Shown one piece after another: positions 46,006 through 55,183 of a stretch of 64,000 bases of DNA; within the stretch, counting starts at the first letter, position 1; each line of letters begins with the position of its first letter. The stretch covers positions 49,216-113,215 of the forward strand of contig JANQJP010000047.1 of assembly GCA_028281575.1 (NCBI GenBank), written 5' to 3'. The DNA is from Cellvibrionaceae bacterium (lineage in GTDB: Bacteria; Pseudomonadota; Gammaproteobacteria; Pseudomonadales; Cellvibrionaceae). The translations under genes and the position numbers were made by a program. The notes beneath the pieces were generated by a model that did not search any database, was not told the origin of the DNA, and worked only from the letters and a program-made list of their open reading frames with translations.

Positions 46006-49000
46006 ATGACAGACCAAAACACTACACCTAAAGCAGAAAAATCAGCTGACACAGTTGCAACGGTGAAAGGAATTCAAGGTCGCGTAATTGTTACTGATGG
46101 CGAAGGAAATGCGCATTCGGCACGCGCCGACCAAAACCTGGTTTTGGGCGACTCGATCCGGGTCCTTGGTAGTAGTGTTGCCATTCTGGATTTCGGCGCA
46201 GCCGGTGTTGTAACGTTGGGTCACGATCAAGTATTGACACTCGACGAAGCGCTCATGGCGCTATTGAACGAAGCCGAGGCGCGCAGCGCGTTGGATGAAG
46301 GTGTCAATTTTGACTTTCTGCAGCAAGTGATTGAAGAGGGCGGCAGTCTAGAAGATGTTTTACCAGCGGCAGCAGCAGGTGAAGAGGGCGGCCCAAATGT
46401 CGATGGCGAAGCTTCAGGTGGCTTGTCACGCTTCGAATTTACCGCCAATACCGTCACCCCGGAAAGTGGTTTTGAAACGGCGGGTATAGCCAATACTCCC
46501 TCTGCTGCTGGTGTCGAGCAGGCCGACGAACTGGGTTTGGATTTTATTCTGCGCGTGAACAACCACCCGCCGGTAACCAATGGGATCGCGGCTGTAAGCG
46601 CAAACGAAGACGTGGAGATCACCTTGGATCTCGCGAGCGCGTTCTCCGATGAAGATGAGGATCAAACCTTAACCTTTGAAGTTGAAGGTCTGCCAGACGG
46701 TCTCAGCTTTGACGAGGCCACGGGTACTATTTCCGGCACGCCAACAAATGACGATGCGTTGAATAACGACGGTAGTTACACCGTCGTTGTCACCGCTTCA
46801 GATGATTCCGGTGCGGACAATGGCACCGTTTCCACTACCTTTGATCTTCAGGTAGTCAATGTCAACGACCTGCCGACGATCAGCGGGGCGATCGACTTGG
46901 GCGCGATAAATGAAGACGGTAGTCTTGTCTTTAATGCCGAGCAGCTGCTCGAAGGCGCGGAGGACATCGATCTCGACCCGCTGACTGTTCAAGGCTTAAC
47001 GATTGCCGAAGGCTCTGGCGAACTCGCTGAAAATGATGATGGCAGCTACCAATTTGTTCCGAGTGAAAACTGGAACGGGTCTGTGCAATTCAATTACCTG
47101 GTCGACGATGGTCAGGGCGGTCAGGTCGCTAACCTCGCCACACTTAACGTTCTCGCTGTTAACGATAACCCCGTGGCTTTGCCGGATGGCCCGCTCACGA
47201 CGCCTGTAAATAGCGCAATTCAATTCGATGTCCTTGCCAATGACAGCGATGTTGACGGCGATGAACTCAGTGTAGTGAATGCCTCTGCGATGCATGGTTC
47301 AGTGGATATCGCTGAGGACGGATCGCTTATCTACAGCCCGGACTTAAACTACTTCGGCGAAGATACGATCAGCTACACCATCAGCGATGGCGCCGGTGGA
47401 ACAGCAACTTCAGTTGCAACTATTGATGTGGCTTACAGTGCCGGAGAAGTCAGCATAAGTGGCGTCGACAACACGGATTCATCGCAACCAACCATCACCG
47501 GTACCGCAGCGAATATCGCAGGTGATCTAACGCTCGTTGTAAACGGATTTAGCGTTCAAGTCACGCCTGCAGATGACGGCACATGGCAATACCAATTGCC
47601 AGAGGAAGCCGCTCTGGAAGATGGTGAATATACGGTTGTTGTTAGCGGTATTGATGATATTGGCAATATCGTTTCCGCGGACAGCGCCTTTGAAATAGAC
47701 GCTTTACTGCCAACGGTTAGCATCAACGATATCGAAGTGCTCGGTGCTGGGGCGCAGGTGTTAACAGGTTCGAGCGCAAATACCGACGGTGAGCTTACAT
47801 TGACGGTTAATGGTCAATCCTATGCCGTTATGCCGGAAGTATCGGGTGCCTGGAGCTTTGAAATTCCCGCATCGGATATGCTGCCCGATGGCAACTATTC
47901 GGCAGTGATTAGCGGTTCTGATCAGGCGGGAAATACCGCCAGCGACTCAGACAGTTTTACCGTCGATGCATATGCACCGGCAGTAAGCATCGACAACCTG
48001 GATGTTGTAGACACCGACCTCCCAACGTTTACAGGTTCGACCCAAAATACCGACGGCGGTTTAATGCTGTTGGTTAACGGTGTTGAATATGCTGTTTCAC
48101 CCGCGGCAGATGGCAGCTGGAGTTTTACCCTTCCAGCCGGAGCCGAGCTTAATGATGGCAGTTATATTGCGAGTATTCGCGGCTCCGATGCACAAGGTAA
48201 TAGCGCCGCGGCGAGCGACGCGTTTATTGTCGACGCCGTAAATGACGCCCCCCGGGTAGAAGGCTTGTTCACAGGTGTGACGACTGAAGGCGACATCGGT
48301 GACCTGGCCCAGGCAAGTGGTACGATTTCGATCAGCGATCCAGACGTAGGCGCTACACCTGCGTTTGAGGATATCGTTGTGAGCGGTACCTATGGCGAGC
48401 TAGCACTTGAAGACGGTACCTGGACCTATACGCTCGATCAAAGCACAGTACAGAATTTAGATGCGGGCGATGTGATTAACGATGTGATCACCTTGACCGC
48501 GACAGACGGCACTGCACAAGACATCGTTATCGCCATTAACGGCAGTAGCGATGGCGCAGTGATCACAGGGGGTTTTAGTGGCACTGTCGACGAAGCCAAC
48601 CTGGGCGACCTCGTTTCAGCATCAGGCAGCATAAGTATTAGCGACGTAGATGAAGACGATTCGCCAGTATTCGAGGATATAACCGTCACTGGCAGCTACG
48701 GCGTCTTGACGCTTAGCGACGGCACGTGGACCTATGTACTCGACCAAACGCTAGTGCAGGATTTAGACGCTGGTGACAGCCTTAGTGACGTGATTTCGCT
48801 TACAGCAAGCGACGGTTCACGTCAGGACATCACCATTCAAATCAACGGTACCGACGATCTGCCGGTTGTCGAGGGAGATATCAGTGCTTCGGTAAGCGAG
48901 GCCAATATCGGAGATACTGTTATTGCCACAGGCACGATCGCAATCAGTGACGTGGATGGTGAAGATACGCCCACTTTTGAAGACACCAATGTCATTGGTA

Positions 49001-52000
49001 CTTACGGATCTTTTTCTCTGCTCGACGGTGCCTGGACGTATACCCTGGATCAGGGGCTGGTTCAGAATTTGGATGCAGGTGATCGTGTTGTCGAACAGAT
49101 CCCACTTGTTGCCACAGATGGCACTATCCAAGACATCACCATAGACATTCTCGGCACTGATGATTTGCCGGTGGTTAGCGGAAACATGAGTGGCAGTGTT
49201 GCAGAGGCCGATGTAGGCGATGTTGTTACGACCTCGGGCAGCATAGCTATCAGCGATGTCGATGCTGACGATAACCCCATTTTTGAAGATATTACGGTTG
49301 CAGGCAGTTATGGTTCGCTCAGCTTAGCCGGCGGAAACTGGGTTTACACGCTCGACCAAAATGCGGTTCAAGGCTTAAATGTCGACGATATTGTTACAGA
49401 TACCATTCCTTTGACGGCAACTGACGGCACCCAGCAAAATATCGTTATTACCATTACAGGCGCTGATGATGCGCCAGTGGTGAGTGGAGATTTCGAAGCT
49501 GCGCTGGATGAGGCCAATATTGGCGATACTGTTTCAGCGTCGGGAACCCTGGCGATCAGCGATGTCGACAACCAGGTAAGTTTCGACGACGCTGTTGTGA
49601 TAGGCACTTACGGCACGCTATCCCTGGTATCGGGTACGTGGAATTACGAATTAGACCAAGGCCTTGTTCAGGCTTTGGACGCGGGCGATATTGTTGAAGA
49701 TGTGCTCACACTGGTCGCAACAGACGGCACATCTCAAGATATCCGAATAACGATTAGCGGAACCGATGATTTACCGGTGATTACGGGTGATTTCTCCGCT
49801 GCGCTGATCGAGGGCAATATTGGTGACGCGGCTGCTGTCACGGGCACTATCGCCATTAGTGACGCAGACGCCGACGATGTACCCAGCTTTGCAGACACAA
49901 GCATCACAGGTACCTACGGCTCGCTAAGTCTGGTTGCCGGTACCTGGACCTACACTTTGGATCAAAGCACTGTCCAGGATTTGGATACGGGCGATATCGT
50001 CAACGACGTATTCATCCTGACAGCAACAGACGGCACCGAGCAAGCTATAACGATTGAAATCACCGGCACAGACGATAGTGCCGTTGTCTCAGGCGATTTC
50101 GCAGCGGCAGTCACCGAAGCAGATCTTGGTGATGTGGTCACTGCGTCTGGCAATATCGCGATTAGCGATGTCGATGGCGACGATGTCCCCAACTTTGCAG
50201 ATACAAGTATTACAGGCACTTATGGCTCGTTGAGCCTGGTTGCCGGTGCCTGGACTTACACTCTGGATCAAAGCACCGTCCAGGATTTGGATGCAGGCGA
50301 TATCGTCAATGACGTATTCACCCTGACGGCAACAGACGGCACCCAGCAAGCGATTACCCTGGAAATTACCGGCACCAACGATGCTACGGTAGTTTCCGGC
50401 GATATTGCGGGCTCAGTCGCTGAGGCTGATTTAGGTGATGTCGTAACTGCCACCGGAACACTCGCGATTAGCGATGTCGACGGTGATGATAGCCCAAGCT
50501 TTGCAGATACAAACGTGCTCGGTACTTATGGTTCACTGTCGCTTGTTTCAGGCGCGTGGACCTATACGCTCGATCAGGCCGCCGTACAGGATTTGGATGC
50601 GGGTGATATCGTCACGGATATCCTGACGCTGACGGCAACCGATGGAACCCAACAAGATATTACGATTGACATCACCGGGACAGACGATAGTGCGGTTGTC
50701 TTAGGCGATTTCGCAGCGGCAGTCACCGAAGCAGATGTTGGTGATGTGGTCACCGCATCTGGCAATATCACCATTAGCGATGTCGACGGTGACGATACGC
50801 CCAGCTTTGCAGACACAACTATCGTAGGCACTTACGGTTCGTTGAGCTTGGTTTCTGGAGCTTGGACCTACACCTTGGATCAAAGTACTGTTCAGCAATT
50901 GGATGCAGGGGATAGCGTCAACGACGTATTCACCCTGACGGCAACAGACGGTACCCAGCAAGCGATTACCCTGGAAATTATCGGCGCTGACGATGCCGCG
51001 ATAGTGTCCGGTGATGTCACCGGTTCTGTCGTTGAGGCAGATATTGGTGATGTGGTCACTGCGTCTGGCAATATCGCGATTAGCGATGTCGATGGCGACG
51101 ATACGCCCAGCTTTGCAGATACAAGCATCACAGGCACCTACGGTTCGTTGAGCCTGGTTGCCGGTACCTGGACTTACACTTTAGATCAAAGCGCCGTTCA
51201 GAGTCTCGATGCCGGTGATATTGTCACTGACATTATTACTTTGACCGCAACAGATGGCACCGAGCAAGACATTACGATTGAAATCACCGGGACAGACGAT
51301 AGCGCTGTTGTTTCAGGTGATGTGAGCGCGGCAGTCGCTGAAGCAGATCTTGGCGATGTGGTTACCACATCCGGCACGATTGCGATTAGCGATATCGATG
51401 GCGACGATGCACCCAGCTTTGCAGATACAAACATCACAGGCACCTACGGTTCGTTGAGCCTGGTTTCTGGTACCTGGATTTACACTTTAGATCAGAGCGC
51501 CGTTCAGAGTCTCGATGCCGGTGATATTGTCACTGACATTATTACTTTGACCGCAACAGACGGCACCGAGCAGGATATTACGATTGAAATCACCGGCACA
51601 GACGATAGCGCTGTTGTTTCAGGTGATGTAAGCGCGGCGGTCGCTGAAGCAGATCTTGGCGATGTGGTTACTGCATCCGGCACGATTGCGATTAGCGATA
51701 TCGACGGCGACGATGTCCCCAGTTTTGCAGATACAAACATCACAGGCACCTACGGCTCGCTAAGCCTGGTTGCCGGTACCTGGACCTACACTTTGGATCA
51801 GAGTGCCGTTCAGAGCCTCGATGCCGGTGATATTGTCACTGACATTATTACCGTGACCGCAACAGATGGCACAGAACAGGATATTACGATTGAAATCACC
51901 GGCACAGACGATAGTGCTGTTGTTTCAGGTGATGTCGCCGGTTCTGTCGTTGAGGCAGATATTGGTGATGTGGTTACCGCATCTGGCAACATCGCAATTA

Positions 52001-54924
52001 GCGATGTCGATGGCGACGATGTCCCCAGCTTTGCAGATACAAGTATTACAGGCACCTACGGCTCGTTGAGCCTGGTTGCCGGTGCGTGGACCTACACCCT
52101 GGACCAAAGCACCGTCCAGGATTTGGATGTGGGCGATATCGTCAACGACGTATTCACCCTGACAGCGACAGACGGTACCCAGCAAGCGATTACGCTGGAA
52201 ATTACCGGCGCCGACGATGCCGCGATAGTGTCCGGCGATGTTACCGGTGCAGTTGTCGAGGCTGATCTTGGTGACACGGTTACAGCTACCGGAACCCTCG
52301 CGATTAGCGATGTCGACGGTGATGATAGCCCAAGCTTTGCAGACACAAACGTGCTCGGTACTTATGGTTCACTGTCGCTTGTTTCGGGTGCGTGGACCTA
52401 CACGCTCGATCAGGCTGCCGTACAGGATTTGGATGCCGGTGATATCGTCACGGATATCCTGACGCTGACGGCAACCGATGGAACCCAACAAGATATTACG
52501 ATTGAAATTACCGGGACAGACGATAGTGCAGTTGTCTCTGGCGATGTCAACGCGTCAGTGCACGAGGGCAATATTGGCGATACAACAAGCGCATCAGGTG
52601 TGATTGTGATTAGCGATGCAGACGCCGATGATGCCCCCAGTTTCGCCAACGCTACTGTACTGGGTATTTATGGCTCGCTCGCCTTGGTCGACAATGCGTG
52701 GACTTACACCTTGGACCAAAGCACCGTTCAGCATTTGGATGCCGGTGATGTGGTTAACGATGTCATTACCCTGACGGCAAGTGATGGCACGGCTCAGGAT
52801 ATAAGCATTCAAATCACTGGTACTGACGACGCCGCGGTGGTTTCAGGAGATCTCAGTGGAGCAGTAAGCGAAGCCGATATCGGCGATATCGTCACCGCAA
52901 GTGGCAGCGTCGTCATTGATGACGTAGACGAAGATGATGCGCCCAGTTTCATTGATGCCAATGTTACGGGCCTATACGGCTCACTGTCCCTGGTCAACGG
53001 TGCCTGGACTTATACGCTCGACCAGAGCGCCGTTCAAAGCCTCGACGCAGGTGACGTGGTCAATGATGTATTTACCCTCAATGCTACTGATGGCACAACC
53101 CAGGAGCTTGTTATCGCAATTACGGGTACCAACGACGTGCCCGTGGTTGCCGCGGCCAGTGCCGATGTGGTTCAAGGTACTGTGCTTAACAGCAACGTGC
53201 CTGCGGCCTCGGATCTGGATGCCGATGCAAGCCTGAGCTACAACCTGGTTTCCAATGTTGCGGAAGGCACATTGGTATTTAATCCGGACGGTAGCTACTC
53301 TTTCGATCCGGGTTCCGATTTTGATGACCTGGCGCCTGGCACAAGCCGGGAAGTAAGCTTTACCTATACCGCGACAGATGATCAGGGTGCAACGAGTGCC
53401 CCGTCGACAATTACCATCCTGGTATCCGACGACGCAGAAAACCCAGTTGTTTCAGTCGTTGACGGCAGCGTTAGCGAAGAAAACGATACCTTTGTTCATA
53501 CCTTCGAAGCCGACCCATTCCCCGGCTCCCCTGGCGACAGTGTCGATGATGCCAACGGTGTCGATATTTCTGATTTCACTTTGGAAAACGTCAGCACAGT
53601 TACGGCGACCTTTATCAGTGAAGCTGCCGGCTATAGCAATGCTGTAGGTTGGTACCACATCGGTGCCGATGGCAAGATATCATCGGTAGACATGCTGTGG
53701 CTGGATTCCAATTCAGTCGCCCCAGGCGACGCTCAGGTAATTGACGCCGTTCCCGAAGGGGAAATTGGCTTCTTCTTAATTCAAAATGGCTACAGCCGAA
53801 ATGACGATGAACTCAACGCATTTGAATCCGGCGTTGGGGTATTGCGTTTTGAAAATGCCGACGGCGAGTTGGCAAACGCCACCGATTCGAACGTAGTACT
53901 TGTTTATTATTCGGGAGGGGACGAAAACAACCCTACAGGCGATCGCACGGAATTCCGAGTAACCGTCCACGCAGGCCGAAGCAATTTGAATCCTGATGGT
54001 TTGAACCACAGCGCTTCCGGTATTTCAGGCGGCGACAATACCGCGCTGACAATCGGTTTCGAAGATCTTGTTGAAGATGGTCAGACGCCGGTCGATTGGG
54101 ATCTGCGCGACTTCGTATTTAACCTCGAAGTTAACAGCGTCGAATACAGCGTATCGGATATATCGCCAACGCTCACCATAACTGACGACGGTTCGGAACT
54201 TGTATCAGCATCTGTGCAGTTAACCCTCGGGCGCGATACGGATCAGCTCGTACTTAACGATACAGATAGTGCGCTTGCAGAAAGCTATGGTATCGCCGTC
54301 GATTTCGACAGCGACACCAAAACGCTGTCGCTTAGCGGCAACGCTTCAATTGCTGAATATCAAGAGGTTTTGGCAAATATAAAATTGGCGAGTATAGAAT
54401 CTCTCGGCAATGCGCCGCGCGCTATCAGCTACTACGTTGAAGATTCAGACGGCCTGTTGAGCGACACAGTTATCGTTAATTTGGATGCAGATGCGAGCTA
54501 TGATTTTGCGCAAGACGACTTCATTTTAGCGGACGGCCTGACGAATGTTGTCGGTGGGGCAGGGGACGATATCTTAATTGCGAGCTCCGGCGCCGATAAC
54601 TTCGTTTGGCGGGCAGGTGATGACGGTATTGCTGCGAGCCCTGCGTCAGATGTCCTTGTCGGGTTTGCATCTGGCGCCGGAGGAGACGTACTGGATTTCT
54701 CCGATTTACTCCAGGATGAATCTGCCGATGCCGTAACGCTTGACGACTATTTCAATTTCACTTCAGATGGTACGGATACCACGATATCAGTTGATGCAGA
54801 TGGCGCAGGCCCTGATGCCGTAACTCAGGTTGTTAGTATCGAAGGCGTTGATCTAACAGTTATTGGTAATGATCAGCAAATCCTCCAGCAACTGCTTAGC
54901 GATGGTAACCTGATAACGGATTAA
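46006..54924 (+). CDS. Giant VCBS-repeat type I secreted adhesin (LapA-like)
   Basis: This 2972-residue surface adhesin has an N-terminal retention module (about 15-120; VKGIQGRVIVTDGEGNAHSA) and a di-alanine LapG-type cleavage site, PAAAAGEEGG (residues 120-129). Cadherin/Ig-like domains follow (about 185-480), then three bacterial Ig-like units (480-745), 16 VCBS-type repeats of about 102 residues (747-2376), one further cadherin-like unit, a DUF4114-like domain (about 2490-2710), and a T1SS C-terminal target region (2845-2972) with one RTX-like GGAGDDIL. It follows the pore gene as part of the secretion locus. LapD and LapG are not in the window. It is likely a biofilm adhesin held in the outer-membrane pore and released by proteolysis. 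Confidence 0.93.
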   Translation: MTDQNTTPKAEKSADTVATVKGIQGRVIVTDGEGNAHSARADQNLVLGDSIRVLGSSVAILDFGAAGVVTLGHDQVLTLDEALMALLNEAEARSALDEGVNFDFLQQVIEEGGSLEDVLPAAAAGEEGGPNVDGEASGGLSRFEFTANTVTPESGFETAGIANTPSAAGVEQADELGLDFILRVNNHPPVTNGIAAVSANEDVEITLDLASAFSDEDEDQTLTFEVEGLPDGLSFDEATGTISGTPTNDDALNNDGSYTVVVTASDDSGADNGTVSTTFDLQVVNVNDLPTISGAIDLGAINEDGSLVFNAEQLLEGAEDIDLDPLTVQGLTIAEGSGELAENDDGSYQFVPSENWNGSVQFNYLVDDGQGGQVANLATLNVLAVNDNPVALPDGPLTTPVNSAIQFDVLANDSDVDGDELSVVNASAMHGSVDIAEDGSLIYSPDLNYFGEDTISYTISDGAGGTATSVATIDVAYSAGEVSISGVDNTDSSQPTITGTAANIAGDLTLVVNGFSVQVTPADDGTWQYQLPEEAALEDGEYTVVVSGIDDIGNIVSADSAFEIDALLPTVSINDIEVLGAGAQVLTGSSANTDGELTLTVNGQSYAVMPEVSGAWSFEIPASDMLPDGNYSAVISGSDQAGNTASDSDSFTVDAYAPAVSIDNLDVVDTDLPTFTGSTQNTDGGLMLLVNGVEYAVSPAADGSWSFTLPAGAELNDGSYIASIRGSDAQGNSAAASDAFIVDAVNDAPRVEGLFTGVTTEGDIGDLAQASGTISISDPDVGATPAFEDIVVSGTYGELALEDGTWTYTLDQSTVQNLDAGDVINDVITLTATDGTAQDIVIAINGSSDGAVITGGFSGTVDEANLGDLVSASGSISISDVDEDDSPVFEDITVTGSYGVLTLSDGTWTYVLDQTLVQDLDAGDSLSDVISLTASDGSRQDITIQINGTDDLPVVEGDISASVSEANIGDTVIATGTIAISDVDGEDTPTFEDTNVIGTYGSFSLLDGAWTYTLDQGLVQNLDAGDRVVEQIPLVATDGTIQDITIDILGTDDLPVVSGNMSGSVAEADVGDVVTTSGSIAISDVDADDNPIFEDITVAGSYGSLSLAGGNWVYTLDQNAVQGLNVDDIVTDTIPLTATDGTQQNIVITITGADDAPVVSGDFEAALDEANIGDTVSASGTLAISDVDNQVSFDDAVVIGTYGTLSLVSGTWNYELDQGLVQALDAGDIVEDVLTLVATDGTSQDIRITISGTDDLPVITGDFSAALIEGNIGDAAAVTGTIAISDADADDVPSFADTSITGTYGSLSLVAGTWTYTLDQSTVQDLDTGDIVNDVFILTATDGTEQAITIEITGTDDSAVVSGDFAAAVTEADLGDVVTASGNIAISDVDGDDVPNFADTSITGTYGSLSLVAGAWTYTLDQSTVQDLDAGDIVNDVFTLTATDGTQQAITLEITGTNDATVVSGDIAGSVAEADLGDVVTATGTLAISDVDGDDSPSFADTNVLGTYGSLSLVSGAWTYTLDQAAVQDLDAGDIVTDILTLTATDGTQQDITIDITGTDDSAVVLGDFAAAVTEADVGDVVTASGNITISDVDGDDTPSFADTTIVGTYGSLSLVSGAWTYTLDQSTVQQLDAGDSVNDVFTLTATDGTQQAITLEIIGADDAAIVSGDVTGSVVEADIGDVVTASGNIAISDVDGDDTPSFADTSITGTYGSLSLVAGTWTYTLDQSAVQSLDAGDIVTDIITLTATDGTEQDITIEITGTDDSAVVSGDVSAAVAEADLGDVVTTSGTIAISDIDGDDAPSFADTNITGTYGSLSLVSGTWIYTLDQSAVQSLDAGDIVTDIITLTATDGTEQDITIEITGTDDSAVVSGDVSAAVAEADLGDVVTASGTIAISDIDGDDVPSFADTNITGTYGSLSLVAGTWTYTLDQSAVQSLDAGDIVTDIITVTATDGTEQDITIEITGTDDSAVVSGDVAGSVVEADIGDVVTASGNIAISDVDGDDVPSFADTSITGTYGSLSLVAGAWTYTLDQSTVQDLDVGDIVNDVFTLTATDGTQQAITLEITGADDAAIVSGDVTGAVVEADLGDTVTATGTLAISDVDGDDSPSFADTNVLGTYGSLSLVSGAWTYTLDQAAVQDLDAGDIVTDILTLTATDGTQQDITIEITGTDDSAVVSGDVNASVHEGNIGDTTSASGVIVISDADADDAPSFANATVLGIYGSLALVDNAWTYTLDQSTVQHLDAGDVVNDVITLTASDGTAQDISIQITGTDDAAVVSGDLSGAVSEADIGDIVTASGSVVIDDVDEDDAPSFIDANVTGLYGSLSLVNGAWTYTLDQSAVQSLDAGDVVNDVFTLNATDGTTQELVIAITGTNDVPVVAAASADVVQGTVLNSNVPAASDLDADASLSYNLVSNVAEGTLVFNPDGSYSFDPGSDFDDLAPGTSREVSFTYTATDDQGATSAPSTITILVSDDAENPVVSVVDGSVSEENDTFVHTFEADPFPGSPGDSVDDANGVDISDFTLENVSTVTATFISEAAGYSNAVGWYHIGADGKISSVDMLWLDSNSVAPGDAQVIDAVPEGEIGFFLIQNGYSRNDDELNAFESGVGVLRFENADGELANATDSNVVLVYYSGGDENNPTGDRTEFRVTVHAGRSNLNPDGLNHSASGISGGDNTALTIGFEDLVEDGQTPVDWDLRDFVFNLEVNSVEYSVSDISPTLTITDDGSELVSASVQLTLGRDTDQLVLNDTDSALAESYGIAVDFDSDTKTLSLSGNASIAEYQEVLANIKLASIESLGNAPRAISYYVEDSDGLLSDTVIVNLDADASYDFAQDDFILADGLTNVVGGAGDDILIASSGADNFVWRAGDDGIAASPASDVLVGFASGAGGDVLDFSDLLQDESADAVTLDDYFNFTSDGTDTTISVDADGAGPDAVTQVVSIEGVDLTVIGNDQQILQQLLSDGNLITD
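48247..53136 (+). repeat. 16 tandem 306-bp VCBS repeats with higher-order duplication
   Basis: Sixteen direct units of about 306 bases encode the VCBS-type repeats (each starting near VVSGD and containing GTYGSLSL and WTYTLDQ). Units in the middle (about 7-14) are much closer to each other than the outer ones. Units 7-8 and 13-14 match best at a spacing of exactly 1836 bases (for example the start at 50071 and at 51907), that is six units, indicating duplication of a six-unit block. Confidence 0.9.
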
Positions 54925-54949
54925 AATTTGTATGTTGTCAGCTGTTAGC

Positions 54950-54976
54950 AAAAGCCCCCATTTTTTGGGGGCTTTT
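54950..54976 (+). terminator. Intrinsic terminator after the adhesin gene
   Basis: AAAAGCCCCC pairs perfectly with GGGGGCTTTT across a 7-base loop of mostly T, 26 bases after the adhesin stop. The strong GC stem and closing Ts make it a good rho-independent terminator, possibly active in both directions. Confidence 0.85.
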
Positions 54977-55183
54977 AATTTGGGTGCCGCGCTAAGCGAC
55001 ATAATTTCTCGATAGATCTAAGAGCTCTAATCCAGCCTTTTTGACTCCTAAGCACAAAAGTTTCTTAAAATTGACATTAGCGTTTTTGTCGTTTTATCGT
55101 GGTGCGGCGATTTTTAGTTATTAAACAGTCCTTAGTATAACAATTAAAGGGACGCAAATTAAGCAGACTTAGAGCGCAAAATA

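Noticed and set aside
49960..52660. A series of similar 80-86-residue open frames on the - strand across the adhesin repeats
   Set aside because: They recur every 306 bases as antisense shadows of the VCBS coding repeats, with no start signals of their own.
48247..53136. Long regular repeats that at first look CRISPR- or satellite-like
   Set aside because: Units are 306 bases, in frame, and encode VCBS domains of one adhesin; there are no spacers.
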